A DNA stretch of 34,594 nucleotides. Origin: Chara braunii. Taxonomy: Eukaryota > Streptophyta > Charophyceae > Charales > Characeae. Position 1 is the first letter of the stretch. Each line of letters starts with the position of its first letter. Made by a program: the position numbers and the translations under genes. The stretch spans positions 645,600-680,193 of the forward strand of contig BFEA01000114.1 in assembly GCA_003427395.1 (NCBI GenBank). Reading direction: 5' to 3'. Shown here piece after piece: positions 12,101 through 22,350 of this stretch. Below the pieces are notes generated by a model. That model was not told where the DNA came from. It saw nothing but the letters and a program-made list of their open reading frames with translations, and searched no databases.

Positions 12101-12810
12101 ATTAACCTGGCCCGTGTACAAGGATGACATACAAAAATTGGGAACAAGATTTTCTTCGTTTTTTTCGGAACGATCCACAGATCGGAGCGCTGTGGGATCT
12201 CACAGTGCGATTAAGTTTGATAACAACAGGAAAACAAATGAGTTGACGAGGAGAAAGACTAACGAAGAAGAAAAAGGCGAAGGAAAAAATTGATAATGAT
12301 GACCATTATTTCGAATAAAGTTTGTGGTCGTTTTTTCATTATAGTGGTCATCCCGCTCGTAAGCACTTTGGTCAGAGTCATCCTCGTCATCTCCAAGGCG
12401 GCGGTGGTCACGGTCACCACTATGTTTGTTTTCTAACAAACCCGTTACTGTTCAAATTTGGTTGTTACTACAACCATATGCATGTGGGAGATGGTCGAAG
12501 GAGGGGAGCGACGTTCGACTCGACACTTCCCATCGTGATCGAGCTCACGAATCTTGGTCACATTGCTCAACTTCGTAAAGATGGTCATCTTGCCTATTGT
12601 GCTTCGGCGTCCATTGTGATTTTCGTTGTGGTTAACGAGAGCGTTGTAATGCTCATTGTCTTATCGTGGTCATCTCGATAGCAGCCTCGTCGTCATGGTA
12701 GTAGTGTCTTGTGACAGTGTACCTTGTCACACCGTAGCGATAGATTCATTCTCACTTTCTACATTTTGTGAGTAGAGGAGCACGACCATGTGCTGAGTAT
12801 CTCAACTCAT
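9123..12810. other. Gene-free spacer
   Basis: No recognisable gene. A 13-bp tandem pair CCATGAAATGGAT lies near 9889-9914. A longer direct repeat beginning GATGAAAGACTATA occurs near 9832 and 9903. The longest protein-like frame is 10692-10976 plus (94 residues, no recognised domain). Most of the segment is AT-rich. Confidence 0.5.
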
Positions 12811-13026
12811 CGTGGTTGTCTTTCTCTCACTTTGATCATCTTCATTATCGTCATTACAGAGATCGTGTTGCTAGTCATCGTATTCATTAGTGTGATTGCG
12901 ATATTATTTTTCATTAACGTGATCGTGGTGTTCTCCTTCATGAACGTGATCATTGTGTTATTCTTTGTCATCGTGATTGAGGAGTTGTTCTCCATTGTCG
13001 TGATCGCAGAGCCGCCCGACTTTCTG
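12811..13026 (+). repeat. 27-bp minisatellite
   Basis: The motif GTGAT(C/T) recurs at 12892, 12919, 12946, 12973 and 13000, exactly 27 bp apart, with two decayed units upstream. Because 27 is a multiple of three, both strands read as a 9-residue peptide repeat: hydrophobic Val/Ile/Phe-rich on plus, Thr/Asn/Met-rich on minus. The length of the open frames is explained by the repeat, not by selection that I can see. Confidence 0.75.
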
Positions 13027-14670
13027 TTTGAGCTCGTGATCCTGATTTTGGTGCTCATCTTCATCCGAGCTACTCCTCATGTTCGTCCTCGATGTCGTGC
13101 ATATCTTGACCGTAGTACTATCATCGTGGTAGTTGTCGTTGTGGCCATCTTTCTTCATTCGTGGTTGTTCTTGCGCTCGCAGTTAGCTAACCCGTTTTGC
13201 CTATTCAGAGCAGTCAGAACCCAGTCGAAAGGTTGGCGAGGTACATCGAGAAGGATGAAAGATCGAGAGAGGTAGAGGGAACAAGAGAGAGAGAGTGAAA
13301 GAGTGGGAGCAGTGCTTATGCGGCGTACATTTTTTTCGTATTCTAGTGGAAGATTCACATTCATTTTGTGTTTGTGTAGAGCGCGATCTCAACTGTCTCT
13401 TTCGTTTATCGTAGTTACTTTCATTTGTGATTAACTTCGTTAAACTTCACAAGATCAACTTCCCTTCGTCTTAACTCCTCGGTGGTTGCACTTTCCTTCG
13501 TAGGTGCAACTTATGATTTCACAGGTTTTTGAGTTCGTGGGTGTCACCATTGGTGCCACCATTGTAGACATCACCACCTACGATCCAACAGTCATGTTTT
13601 TTGTTGCTCGCGTCTTCTTTGTAATCGAGGTGGGGATGGAAGTTCCCAGCGGTTGCCTACCATGCACAAAGGTTGAGGAAAATATATGAATCCGACCAAG
13701 GTATCACCCAAGTGCATTGAAGGAGTGAGGGGCAATAATCGCAGGGAGGAAAAAAGGTAGTAAGCGAGGTCCAAAAAAGAAAGGACGAAGGTAGAAAGGT
13801 GAAGAGAGTGAGAAGGACCAAGGCATGCTAAAGACAAAAAGGTGGAGACAAGGTTGAGGAATGTTGTTACGTGATCCATTAGGTGGTGTTGCACAACCAT
13901 CCTGTAGAATCAAGTTTTTTTGTTTTTGTTTTATGTATGATACTGCACAACCGATCTAAGTTATAACAAGAACGTTGCCTCGACAAACATGTTACAACGA
14001 CTAGATTTGTGTCAGGTTGGCTACAACATGGGGAAGTTGGAACGGGTCAAATTTTGGAGAGTGCTTCATTGATCTGCAACAACTACTTCGTAATGTTGTT
14101 AATTACAGCTTCAAGACTATCAAACCACTACTGATCTACTGAGGACGATAACATTGTTGCTCCTGTCGGAATTCGTTAGTATTGCAGTTGTTTCGTTAGT
14201 CTCATCAGTTTTGTTGTTTGTCGTGCTTTCGAGCTTAAGCCACATGTTTTTTTAACTTGTGATACAATGTTATTTGCCTACAAGATATTTTGAGGAGGCC
14301 TCTAACTACAATTTCACCGAATTGTTTATGGTTTCATAACAAGGTGGCGACTGTGTTGCTGATTTTGAGGAGTTGTATTGATATTATTGTTACGGTCGTG
14401 GAGGGTTGTCCTTGCTCAATTTTCAAATTTAGATTGCTGCTGTTTGGAACGAATGTCGTGGTCAACATTGGTACGTTGTTGTGTGTCAAAGTATTGCTAT
14501 AAATGTTTCAACAACAACATACGGCTGTTGGTTTGGATACCTGCAGTTATTGTTGGTGTTACCGTTATCAGAGGACCTATGTGTGACTGATCACCATTGC
14601 GGGGGCCCTCAAGCGCATTAAGGTACCAATGTCCTTTCACGCGAGTCTGAGGCATCCTCCTTGTCTCTTA
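13027..14670. other. Gene-free spacer
   Basis: No domain-bearing frame found. 13250-13320 is purine-rich and is followed near 13350 by a relative of the short dispersed motif at 1362 and 12744. GTTGTT/ACAAC-rich words recur between 13980 and 14560 without a fixed period. Confidence 0.5.
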
Positions 14671-15132
14671 AGTGACTTACCGACCTCTCCCTCTATCTTT
14701 CTTACTCTAAGAGTCTATTTGGTTCAGGGGGAGGAAGACGGCGGAAGGGATTACAACCCGTAATCCGCACCAAGGCCTTATGGATATAAGCCCACCGATT
14801 TCGCGAGCTCTGTCGGAAGCTTTGAGTGACTTACCGACCTCTCCCTCTATCTTTCTTACTCTAAGAGTCTATTTGGTTCGGAGGGAGGAAGACGGCGGAA
14901 GGGATTACAACCCGTAATCCGCACCAAGGCCTTATGGATATAAGCCCACCGATTTCGCGAGCTCTGTCGGAAGCTTTGAGTGACTTACCGACCTCTCCCT
15001 CTATCTTTCTTACTCTAAGAGTCTATTTGGTTCGGGGGGAGGAAGACGGCGGAAGGGATTACAACCCGTAATCCGCTCCAAGGCCTTATGGATATAAGCC
15101 CACCGATTTCGCGAGCTCTGTCGGAAGCTTTG
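14671..15132 (+). repeat. 154-bp satellite-like tandem array, three copies
   Basis: Three head-to-tail units occupy 14671-14824, 14825-14978 and 14979-15132, each beginning AGTGACTTACCGACCTCTCC. They differ at only a few positions. Each unit carries two small inverted repeats: GGATTAC-AACCC-GTAATCC and CTTAT-GGAT-ATAAG. Near-identity shows recent amplification, unlike the older repeats nearby. Confidence 0.97.
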
Positions 15133-15399
15133 CGAGGTTCTGGAAGCGGAGAACTTAGTGGTAAGCTTTTTTTTTTTTTGCGTGAACCCTTTATTCCCCT
15201 AAATTGTACGTCTCTCTAGTCTGAATGAACTATGTGCATGGATCCCTACTTGTTTGTTATTCCTTAGGATTTAATTAGACTCAAGTTAATGGAGTTGTGT
15301 GTGAACTTAAGTTGTTTGTCTGAAGTCAGATTAAGGGGAATAAATTGAGTGAAGATAGAAGAAAGGTAGTTTTCCATTAGGCTGACAAAATCAATCAAA

Positions 15400-15935
15400 G
15401 ATTGAATATTGTTTCTAAGCTGAATAACCCAGTGATAGGTTTATTTGATTGTTTTTTGAAGGACCAGATATTGTTTTCAAGTTGAATGATCTAGTTGTTT
15501 TGTTTCTTCTGAGATTTGTCTAATTGATTTTGAGAGGTCAAATATTGTTTGTAATATGAATGACTAGGTTGCCTTATTCTATTTGAGTTTTTTGAAAAAA
15601 ACTAAACATTGTTTTTAAGTTGAATGGTCTAGCTTCTTTGTTTGTTTGTTTTTTATGAAAATTGTTGCATATTATTTACAACTTGAATGACTCAACATTT
15701 TATTTTATTACGATGGAGGTTCAGTTGAAGGGTTAAATAATGTTTATAAGTTGAATGGTTTAGCCTAAAGTCATCCAGAGAGTTATTTAAATTTTGATTA
15801 TTAAACAGTCATGGACTGACTATATATTGTTTATGAGTTTTATGGTTAGTCACATGCCCAAAGAACAAAAATTATTATGTCATTTAATTGTCTAAAACTG
15901 AAACAGACTATATATTGTTTATAAGTTGAATGACC
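15400..15935 (+). repeat. Degenerate ~63-bp repeats in the left arm
   Basis: Eight imperfect copies of a motif close to ATATTGTTTATAAGTTGAAT occur near 15406, 15468, 15542, 15606, 15669, 15735, 15824 and 15911. Spacings are about 62-66 bp in the regular part and up to 89 bp elsewhere. Two copies in reverse orientation occur at 30936-31035 in the opposite arm. Confidence 0.75.
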
Positions 15936-16299
15936 TTAACTCTATGCCATATGTAAAAAAATGAGTAAAAGGATAATTATTTGAAAAAATTATGAACTAC
16001 TATATTTTAAAATGAAAAATTGAGGAAATTTGAGAGGACCTAACTTATTTGTCAGTGTGGACTTTGAGCGTTAATTGAGAATGTATTTCGATAGGTAGTT
16101 TTTTTGGGGCTCGTCAAATGCTAGAGCGATAGACAGGGTAATGATAGATAAAAGAAAAAACTTCAGAGGAAGCAGGATGACCGTACTGAGAGTCGGAGTT
16201 AAAGTTGGTTCGATAAACTATCTTAAAGGAAGTATCATGAAGTTATTTTTTAGCTCTGACAGCTGAGATAAATGTAAAAGTCTAGTTTCATTATACTCT

Positions 16300-16730
16300 T
16301 TGTATTTTACTCAATAATTTTTTTGGTACTTCACTTTCTTGTGGGAAGATTTGCCTAAAATCTTACTAACTCAAAGAAGTTGGTTAAATTTTCCGTTTGT
16401 ATAGTCAGATTGTTTTTTTTTTTTTTTTTTTTGACTAAATGAGACTTTTGACAGTCTACTTCCCTATAAGAAGTGATGTCGAAAATTTTGCTAACTTAGG
16501 GAGTTAAACAAAAATTTGCCCTTGTGAAGTTAAGTCATAATTTGATTTGCGGATTTAGCTTAATATAGATATTGGTAGTCTACGTTTCTAGCTTAATTCA
16601 TCTTATCTAGAGGATATACTACAAAATTTTATGTAAAATTAAAGGAGTTAGTCAAAATCTTCATTATGAATTTTTTGGTAGTTCACCCTATCTAGAGGAT
16701 ATACTACCGAAATTTTAAATTGTCGATAGC
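16300..16730 (+). repeat. ~122-bp subrepeats, left arm
   Basis: Three to four degenerate units start near 16342, 16465, 16610 and 16690. Each has a GGAAG or GGATATACTAC-like start, an AAAATTTT-like block and a GGAGTTAGTCAAAAT-like block. They are the reverse-complement relatives of the repeats at 30085-30780. A T18 run lies within (about 16413-16431). Confidence 0.7.
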
Positions 16731-17674
16731 ACAGACTAGCAAGGGATAAGGAGGAGAGTTGTAGAAGAAGTTACACTACAATATGGAATGTATTCTTCAT
16801 TCTTCTTAAACATAACAATATTGTTTTTTGCCTGTAATGTGATGAAGGTCCGTGTTTGATTCAATGATCGATTAATTTCTGCTTGATCCTATAAGGATAA
16901 AAAACTTTTGTTATTAATTGGTACTAAATCAGTTCATGACATAATTTTATCTGTTTTTGCACCTTAACCTAAAACTTTCGCCCCAGTGAGTTTTACATGT
17001 TTCTTGGGGTTTTCACATAGACTTCTTTATAAACGGTTATTTTTAAGGATTGTGTATCTTCATTGTAGGATGGTGGAAAATAGTTGGGGTTTGTATGCAT
17101 AAGGCGGGGTATGAGTCGCAGAAAATGGTAAAGTTGACCCTTTTAGTGTGTGGCATGTTACTGTAAACTTCATGTGATTGCAGCTATGAGTGAAAGATTA
17201 ATGAATTATGACTTGGTGTTTGCTTATAACTTGCATGAATATTGATGGGCTAACCACACTTATAATTGTGAGAGTGATTGTTGCGATGTCATACAATCTT
17301 ATGTCTAAATTACTCGACCGATTTATTTTTACGGGTTCGTTGTGGCCAGGAACACCTGTAACACACTTAAGCGTGAGACACACAATAAGTCGCACGCCTA
17401 CTCACTTGCGACGTTTCACACTGAAAATGCCCACAAAAATTATTTGCTTGTTAGGCTTCCGTAGTTTGACTTTAAGGTTTGTGGCGACTGTAAAAGTATA
17501 ACCCCTTAATTTGTTCCAAGGGGCCCGAAGTTGGGACCTCCCTCTTCAATTTGACACTAATGGTCGTAGTCTGCCTATCACTCTCTTGTGTAGGGTGCAA
17601 AAGAGGGTAGGACTCACAACCACATTCACGATTACCTAGTGTAAGAGGAGTAACCCCTCGAGACGTGTGCCAGC

Positions 17675-17690
17675 CGACACTTGAGTGTCG
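17675..17690. repeat. 16-bp near-palindrome in left arm
   Basis: CGACACTTGAGTGTCG is palindromic apart from its centre. The mirrored site in the right arm at 18783-18798 is a perfect palindrome, which anchors the two arms to each other. Confidence 0.8.
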
Positions 17691-18782
17691 AAAGAAATCC
17701 TTATAACCAACAAGGGTCGCGTGGTCATGGTTACCACATAGTACGTCATCATTCCGCCTACTGGTGTATTTACGCATGGGCAAGTCGACATGACAGGGTT
17801 CACGCAATTTTTGCTATTTACTCAAAATCTGACGTGCGACTTTTTTTTGTTCATGCACCAAAACAGTCATGGGTTGAGTAGAAAAAAAAAAATTAGGTGC
17901 GATTCGCATACAGACTTAAGTTTTGTTGGAAAGTGTATTAAGTGGTTAGACTTGTCGTCATAGTCGACCGACGTGGGGTGGCGCTTGGGAGATCAGTGTC
18001 CCAGGTGTCGATTCACACACAAGTTCGATTCGAGCGTTGACCGCGAGTATCCCTATGCTAAAGCGAACAAGAAATCCCCTAGGTTAGTCCACCTTTGCGA
18101 CTACATGTAAAAACCCTCACACGTTGTCGAGCGCATCGGTCCCTCATGAGGACCCTCCCGACCGAGTCACGCAGGATTTTGCAAGACTTTATTGCAAGGA
18201 AGTTTTCACTGCTCCGGCCCAGTGTGTTAGCCGCACCTCTCACAAACCGCTACGATAGGATAGGGGTCATGCGAGGCATACCTTACCTCTGCCCAAAGGG
18301 TTGTCACCATCCTTGGACATACGTATCCCCGCTGAGCTACTGAACCACGTGCAAAAGTTGCTCAGGTGCAATCCTAGAGGTGCCTCAATCGAGGACATTT
18401 CTCGTACGTTGTAGTATAGGGGGTACTCGTGGTCGAACGCCACAATCGGGCCCGTATAAAAACCGACGCTCTGAGGGATGATTTCCCAAGTGTGGCCCAA
18501 CACCGATCGACTAGGACGGTCCATCTAACCAAAGCGATATACTTAACAAAATAAAACGAGACTCCAAACTTAAATATCGCCGAGTCCCTTTTTAGATTGG
18601 ATCCATAACCTTTGATAACAACATTAAGCAGATATCGCATGTGAAACCAAAAATAGATGTCGTGGCGGCGTAGGCCTTAATCATATCGACTGGACATGCA
18701 TGAATACGTAAGCCGTCGTAATAATGGCATAATATGAGCTACCCATGACCACGCAAACCTCAATAATTTTGAGGATCATCTT

Positions 18783-18798
18783 CGACACTTAAGTGTCG
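18783..18798. repeat. 16-bp perfect palindrome in right arm
   Basis: CGACACTTAAGTGTCG is perfectly self-complementary. It is the mirror partner of 17675-17690, and the flanking ~100 bp match in reverse complement as well. Confidence 0.85.
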
Positions 18799-19508
18799 GC
18801 TTACACACGCCTTGAGAGGTTAGTCTCTTGGTGCTAAATAATCCCAAGTGTGATTGCATGACCCTCTTTTGTACTCTGCTCGAGTGAGCGGGGTGGTCTT
18901 CGGCCCTTTATGGCGCTAGAACGCCCTTGACCTATAGGACGTGGGTCCATGTTCAGAGGTCTTCGGACAGGTAAAGGGGTTTGACTTTGACAGGTGTCAC
19001 AGACCTCGACGTTCAACTATAAAAATCTAAAAAGCAAAAATAAAAGCGGATCTTCATTTTCTCTCAGTATGAGTCTGCTCAATCGTAGGTGCGGTGAAAG
19101 TAAATCACGATGATACATAAAATATAATTATAACGGGGTTATTAGATACGAGGCGATCCCTCTGACAATCATAGAATGACTTCCTTTCAAATATATAAAT
19201 GATCGCAAACAAATTTTTTGTCATAACTCCAAAATCACAAAACATACCTCCCATCACACACGGATTTAACATCGACAGACTACACACTACACGGAGTCAA
19301 CTTCAACCACTCTCTGCACTCATACCCCTTGCCTTTTTCACACAAGCCCCAACCTTTGACCAACCTTAAAAAAAAAAACACTTTGTCATTTTTAAATGAC
19401 TCTTTAATAAAAATCCGGGTGAAAAATGAAAAAATAATTAAACTCACATGAACTAAGGTCTTAGATTGAGTCACGATAATGAGTTTGAAGTTGAATCGTA
19501 AACCGACC

Positions 19509-19513
19509 TGTTA
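19509..19513. repeat. Target-site duplication, left
   Basis: TGTTA lies immediately outside the left LTR and is repeated at 29857-29861 outside the right LTR. A 5-bp duplication is usual for Ty3/gypsy integration and fixes both ends of the element. Confidence 0.95.
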
Positions 19514-19839
19514 TGTAGCGGACCCACCAGGTGTGGTACTCCGCTAGTGGTAGAGATGGGGATGGAGGAAGAAGGGGGGAGCGAGATGACAAAACGCAGC
19601 TCCCCACACAAGACTCCAACGCACGTACTCCAAAATGTGCAAGTGAAGAATGATCTCGAAAACAGACACAGGCTGGGGTATACCCTAACGGACTGGCGGG
19701 ACTGGACTGGACTGGCCTGGCTGGTACCGACAGAGGTACCGACCTGGCCTGGCCTGGACTGCCCCCGAATAGAACACAGGCCTGTGAGAACAGGCCAAGG
19801 GGCTGGTCTCACAGACCAACCAACCAGAGGTCCGCTACA
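19514..19839 (-). repeat. 3' LTR of the retrotransposon
   Basis: This 326-bp repeat begins TGTAGCGGACC and ends GGTCCGCTACA, an 11-bp terminal inverted repeat that includes the canonical TG...CA. It matches 29536-29856 with about 21 substitutions and one 5-bp indel over 321 aligned positions. The indel lies in a CTGG/ACTGG-rich tract. No convincing TATA box is seen in the element's sense. The polypurine tract expected just upstream (19840-19855) is weak: only a purine patch GAGGATAG on the minus strand. Confidence 0.96.
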
Positions 19840-20747
19840 CTATCCTCGACCTGTGATGGATCGCCTAGATACAAACACGCTTCCGCCAAGAAGCGGAACT
19901 CTACCAAAGAAAAGAGAACCTGAGTAGTCTAGGATGCGGAGCAAGCTCCATGCTGAGTCCATGCGATGCAACCTAGGCTAGAAAATGTCACAAAACAGCA
20001 ATGTCACAGCTAACAGCCTAAGTAAAAGCAGAAGCAACTAACTAGCATACATGTCCTAGGAAAGCAGAAGTAACTAACGAGCATACATGTCCTAGGAAAA
20101 CAGAAAGTAGTGACAACTAGATCCTAGAATGTTGGAGGCAGTAGCCTAAGTCTGGTAACAGCTAACTAGTGTATAAGTCTTAAGAACAGCAAAAACAAAA
20201 GAACTAAATCCTAGAAATGTCAGAGGGAGTAGCCTCAGTCTGAGAGCAACAAAGCAATCAACAAGACAACTGTATGTCACATGAGAAGTGTGTTGCAAAC
20301 CGAAGGGTGGGATGGTCTCTGAGGGTGGCGAATGCAGCCTAGGGGTCGAAAACTCCTAAGGGCATCCAGACATAGATAACAGGGAGACATATGTAGTCAG
20401 GCTCAATGAGGGTAGGGAACTGGTAGCGAACAGAACCAATGACCCTAACAGGTAGACCATCAGGGCGGGTAAAGCTCGACTAAGGGGTGACCGCTATGGA
20501 GGGTCGACCATGCAAGGGAACAAGGGANCCTGGTATACTGGGCGCACCTAGATGAAGCATGCGGGGCTGCCTAACTAGCGCGTGAGGGCCGGCAGAGGGT
20601 AGAAAGGTGATGGGTAAGGGAATCATGCAAATGACTCCTAAAGTGAGGGAAGTCGGAGCTAGATCTTTTAGATGGGAAACCAGGGCAACGCTACGGTCTC
20701 GATGCCTATGTGTATACCAAGGGAGAGGCCAACTCAGAGGAACCCGG
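19840..20747 (-). other. 3' non-coding region of the retrotransposon
   Basis: No supportable frame lies between the integrase frame and the 3' LTR. It contains a 36-bp direct tandem pair (20025-20060 and 20061-20096, beginning AAAGCAGAAG) and looser relatives of the CTAGG and AGTAGCCT words up to about 20250. Confidence 0.7.
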
Positions 20748-22350
20748 CTAAAGAGAGACCATCATGCGACACAAGCAGGGTACTGTACAGGGTAAAGTGG
20801 TAAGATAGTGATGACGTCTGAAGTAGGCAGAGTTGATCATGACGAAGTCCATGAAGCTGCGTATGACGTCCACGATGAGAAGTCTGGAATGCCGTCGAGG
20901 AAGAGCCGCAACGTCGACGAGCTGAAGTAGCAAAACTGGAGTGTATGGAATACTAAGATGGAGCAGGCTCGACTTCAGCGGTCTCCTCAGCCGGGGGAGA
21001 AGGAGGAGGGTCAGTGGACAAGGAGGAGCAGTGAACCCAGCACGACGAGCACGGTCATAGGCACGCACCAACATGCGAGCGTGCTGCAAGTGCTCGAGGG
21101 GCTCCCAGGTAGCCTCCTCATCAGGGTAACCCTTCCAACGTACGAGATACTTGATGTGGGGAAGGTTGTCGTCGGTGACTCGACGACCAATGATGTCTGA
21201 AACGAGGAACTCCTCGTGGTCGTCCACCATGAGGGGTGGAGGGCGCTCGTATGGTCGTCCAGCGAAACGCTCAGACGGTCTGCGATAAGGACGCAGTAAC
21301 GAGACATGGTAGACATCGTGCACACGAGTCTGGCGTAGGTAGTCGGGCAGCTTCACACGGAAGCTGACCGGGCTAGAAGCCGTATCAGAACCGACGACCT
21401 GGAGGATGCGGCATGGGCCAAGGAAGCGACGCCGAAACTTGCGAAGCGTGTCCGCTTCGAGCTGTAAGTGGCGGGCTTCGATAAGCACATCATCACCGAC
21501 TTTGAATGGATGATCCATCCTCGATCGGTTCGCACGTGCTGCCATGCGAGTCTGGGAAGCGGCTATGTGCTCATGTGCGGTCTTGATCGACGTCATGTGT
21601 GCAACCCAATCATCCAGAGCGGGACAACTCATGTCGGGGTGCAACTGTAACGGTCGGAGGAAGTCCGCAGGAACACGAGGGTGGTAGCCGAGGTCGCAAT
21701 AGTAAGGCAACATCCCCGTGGCTGGCAAGACGGCGTGGTTGTAGGCTATCTCCGCGTGGGCAAGATCGAGATCCCAATGCTGGTCGTCACGAACAATCTT
21801 TCGGAGAATATCTCCGAGAGTCCTGTTCGTGATCTCGGTCTGACCATCAATCTGAGGATGGTAAGACGAGGAGAAGCGGAACTGAGTGCCATATACCTCG
21901 TGGAGTCGTCGCCAGAATCGGCTGGTAAAGCGCGGGTCACGGTCAGATATGATGCTCAAAGGTAAGCCGTGGTCACGCACGAGTCGATCAAACACGATGT
22001 CGGCGACCTCACGTGCACTGATGGCATAGCGGCACGGAACAAAGCGTGCACGCTTCGTGAAGCGGTCGACGACGACCAAGATAGCATCATGACCGCGGGG
22101 GGTCAGAGGACGAAGAGGACCGATAAAGTCCATCGAGATGGACTGCCAACGACACTCAGGGATAGGAAGAGGCTGGAGCAAACCATAAGGTAGGTGGTTC
22201 GCACTATTCACCTCCTGACAGGTGGGACAATCTACGACGTAGTCCTTCACAAAGTCCTTGCGCTTTGGCCTGACGTACAGGCGGCTCACACAAGCCAACG
22301 TCTTGTGGAAGCCTATATGACCGGCGGCTGCCTGGTCATGGAATTGCTAC
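20748..22350 (-). pseudogene. Integrase-chromodomain part of pol
   Basis: Integrase inserts the cDNA into chromatin; a chromodomain usually steers it to modified histone H3. In the 516-codon frame read from 22298 the zinc-finger Cys pair is C24/C27; its His pair lies upstream at about 22300-22345, one frameshift away from RNase H. The catalytic core keeps D57, D119 and E155 (35 residues between the last two), followed by a GPY/F-like LGPC motif near 293-296. The chromodomain covers about 364-416, with F364, W388 and Y391 as likely aromatic-cage residues and the block LVRWKGYPDEEATWEP. After about residue 420 the tail turns Leu-rich; another frame reads a more natural Pro/Glu-rich tail ending near 20955, so a late frameshift is likely. 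The frame is open, but without an intact upstream pol it is a relic. Confidence 0.93.
21048..21209 (-). other. Chromodomain within integrase frame
   Basis: About 53 residues match the chromodomain family, including the pattern YLVRWKGYPDEEATWEPLEH. Known chromodomains bind methylated histone H3 tails, and in chromoviruses they bias insertion toward heterochromatin. All three cage positions look aromatic here, so the domain itself appears undamaged. Confidence 0.9.

Larger units (their letters stand above)
15540..18235 (+). repeat. Left arm of a large diverged inverted repeat
   Basis: This arm matches, in reverse complement, 18245-19513 and 29862-31045. Matching blocks by eye: 15911-16000 with 30890-30960; 16300-16730 with 30085-30780; 16765-16920 with 29880-30025; 17085-17165 with 19268-19370; 17570-17720 with 18760-18910; 17750-18170 with 18300-18720. 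With the retrotransposon and one TGTTA removed, all pairs mirror about 18220-18260. Similarity varies, perhaps 60-75%. No recognised protein is encoded. It could be a foldback-type transposon, two head-to-head insertions of one family, or an inverted segmental duplication. Confidence 0.8.
18245..19513 (-). repeat. Right arm of the inverted repeat, inner part
   Basis: Reverse complement of this segment follows the left arm from the axis outward to the point where the LTR element inserted. It contains a minus-strand frame of 85 codons (18267-18524) without a recognised domain. The homologous left-arm frame shares only a short EYP-containing patch and is broken by stops. If the arms once coded for something, it is not identifiable here. 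Confidence 0.78.

Noticed and set aside
17472-17807. 111-codon minus frame as a gene
   Set aside because: Lies across the inverted-repeat left arm, has no known domain, and the mirrored right-arm sequence does not keep the frame.
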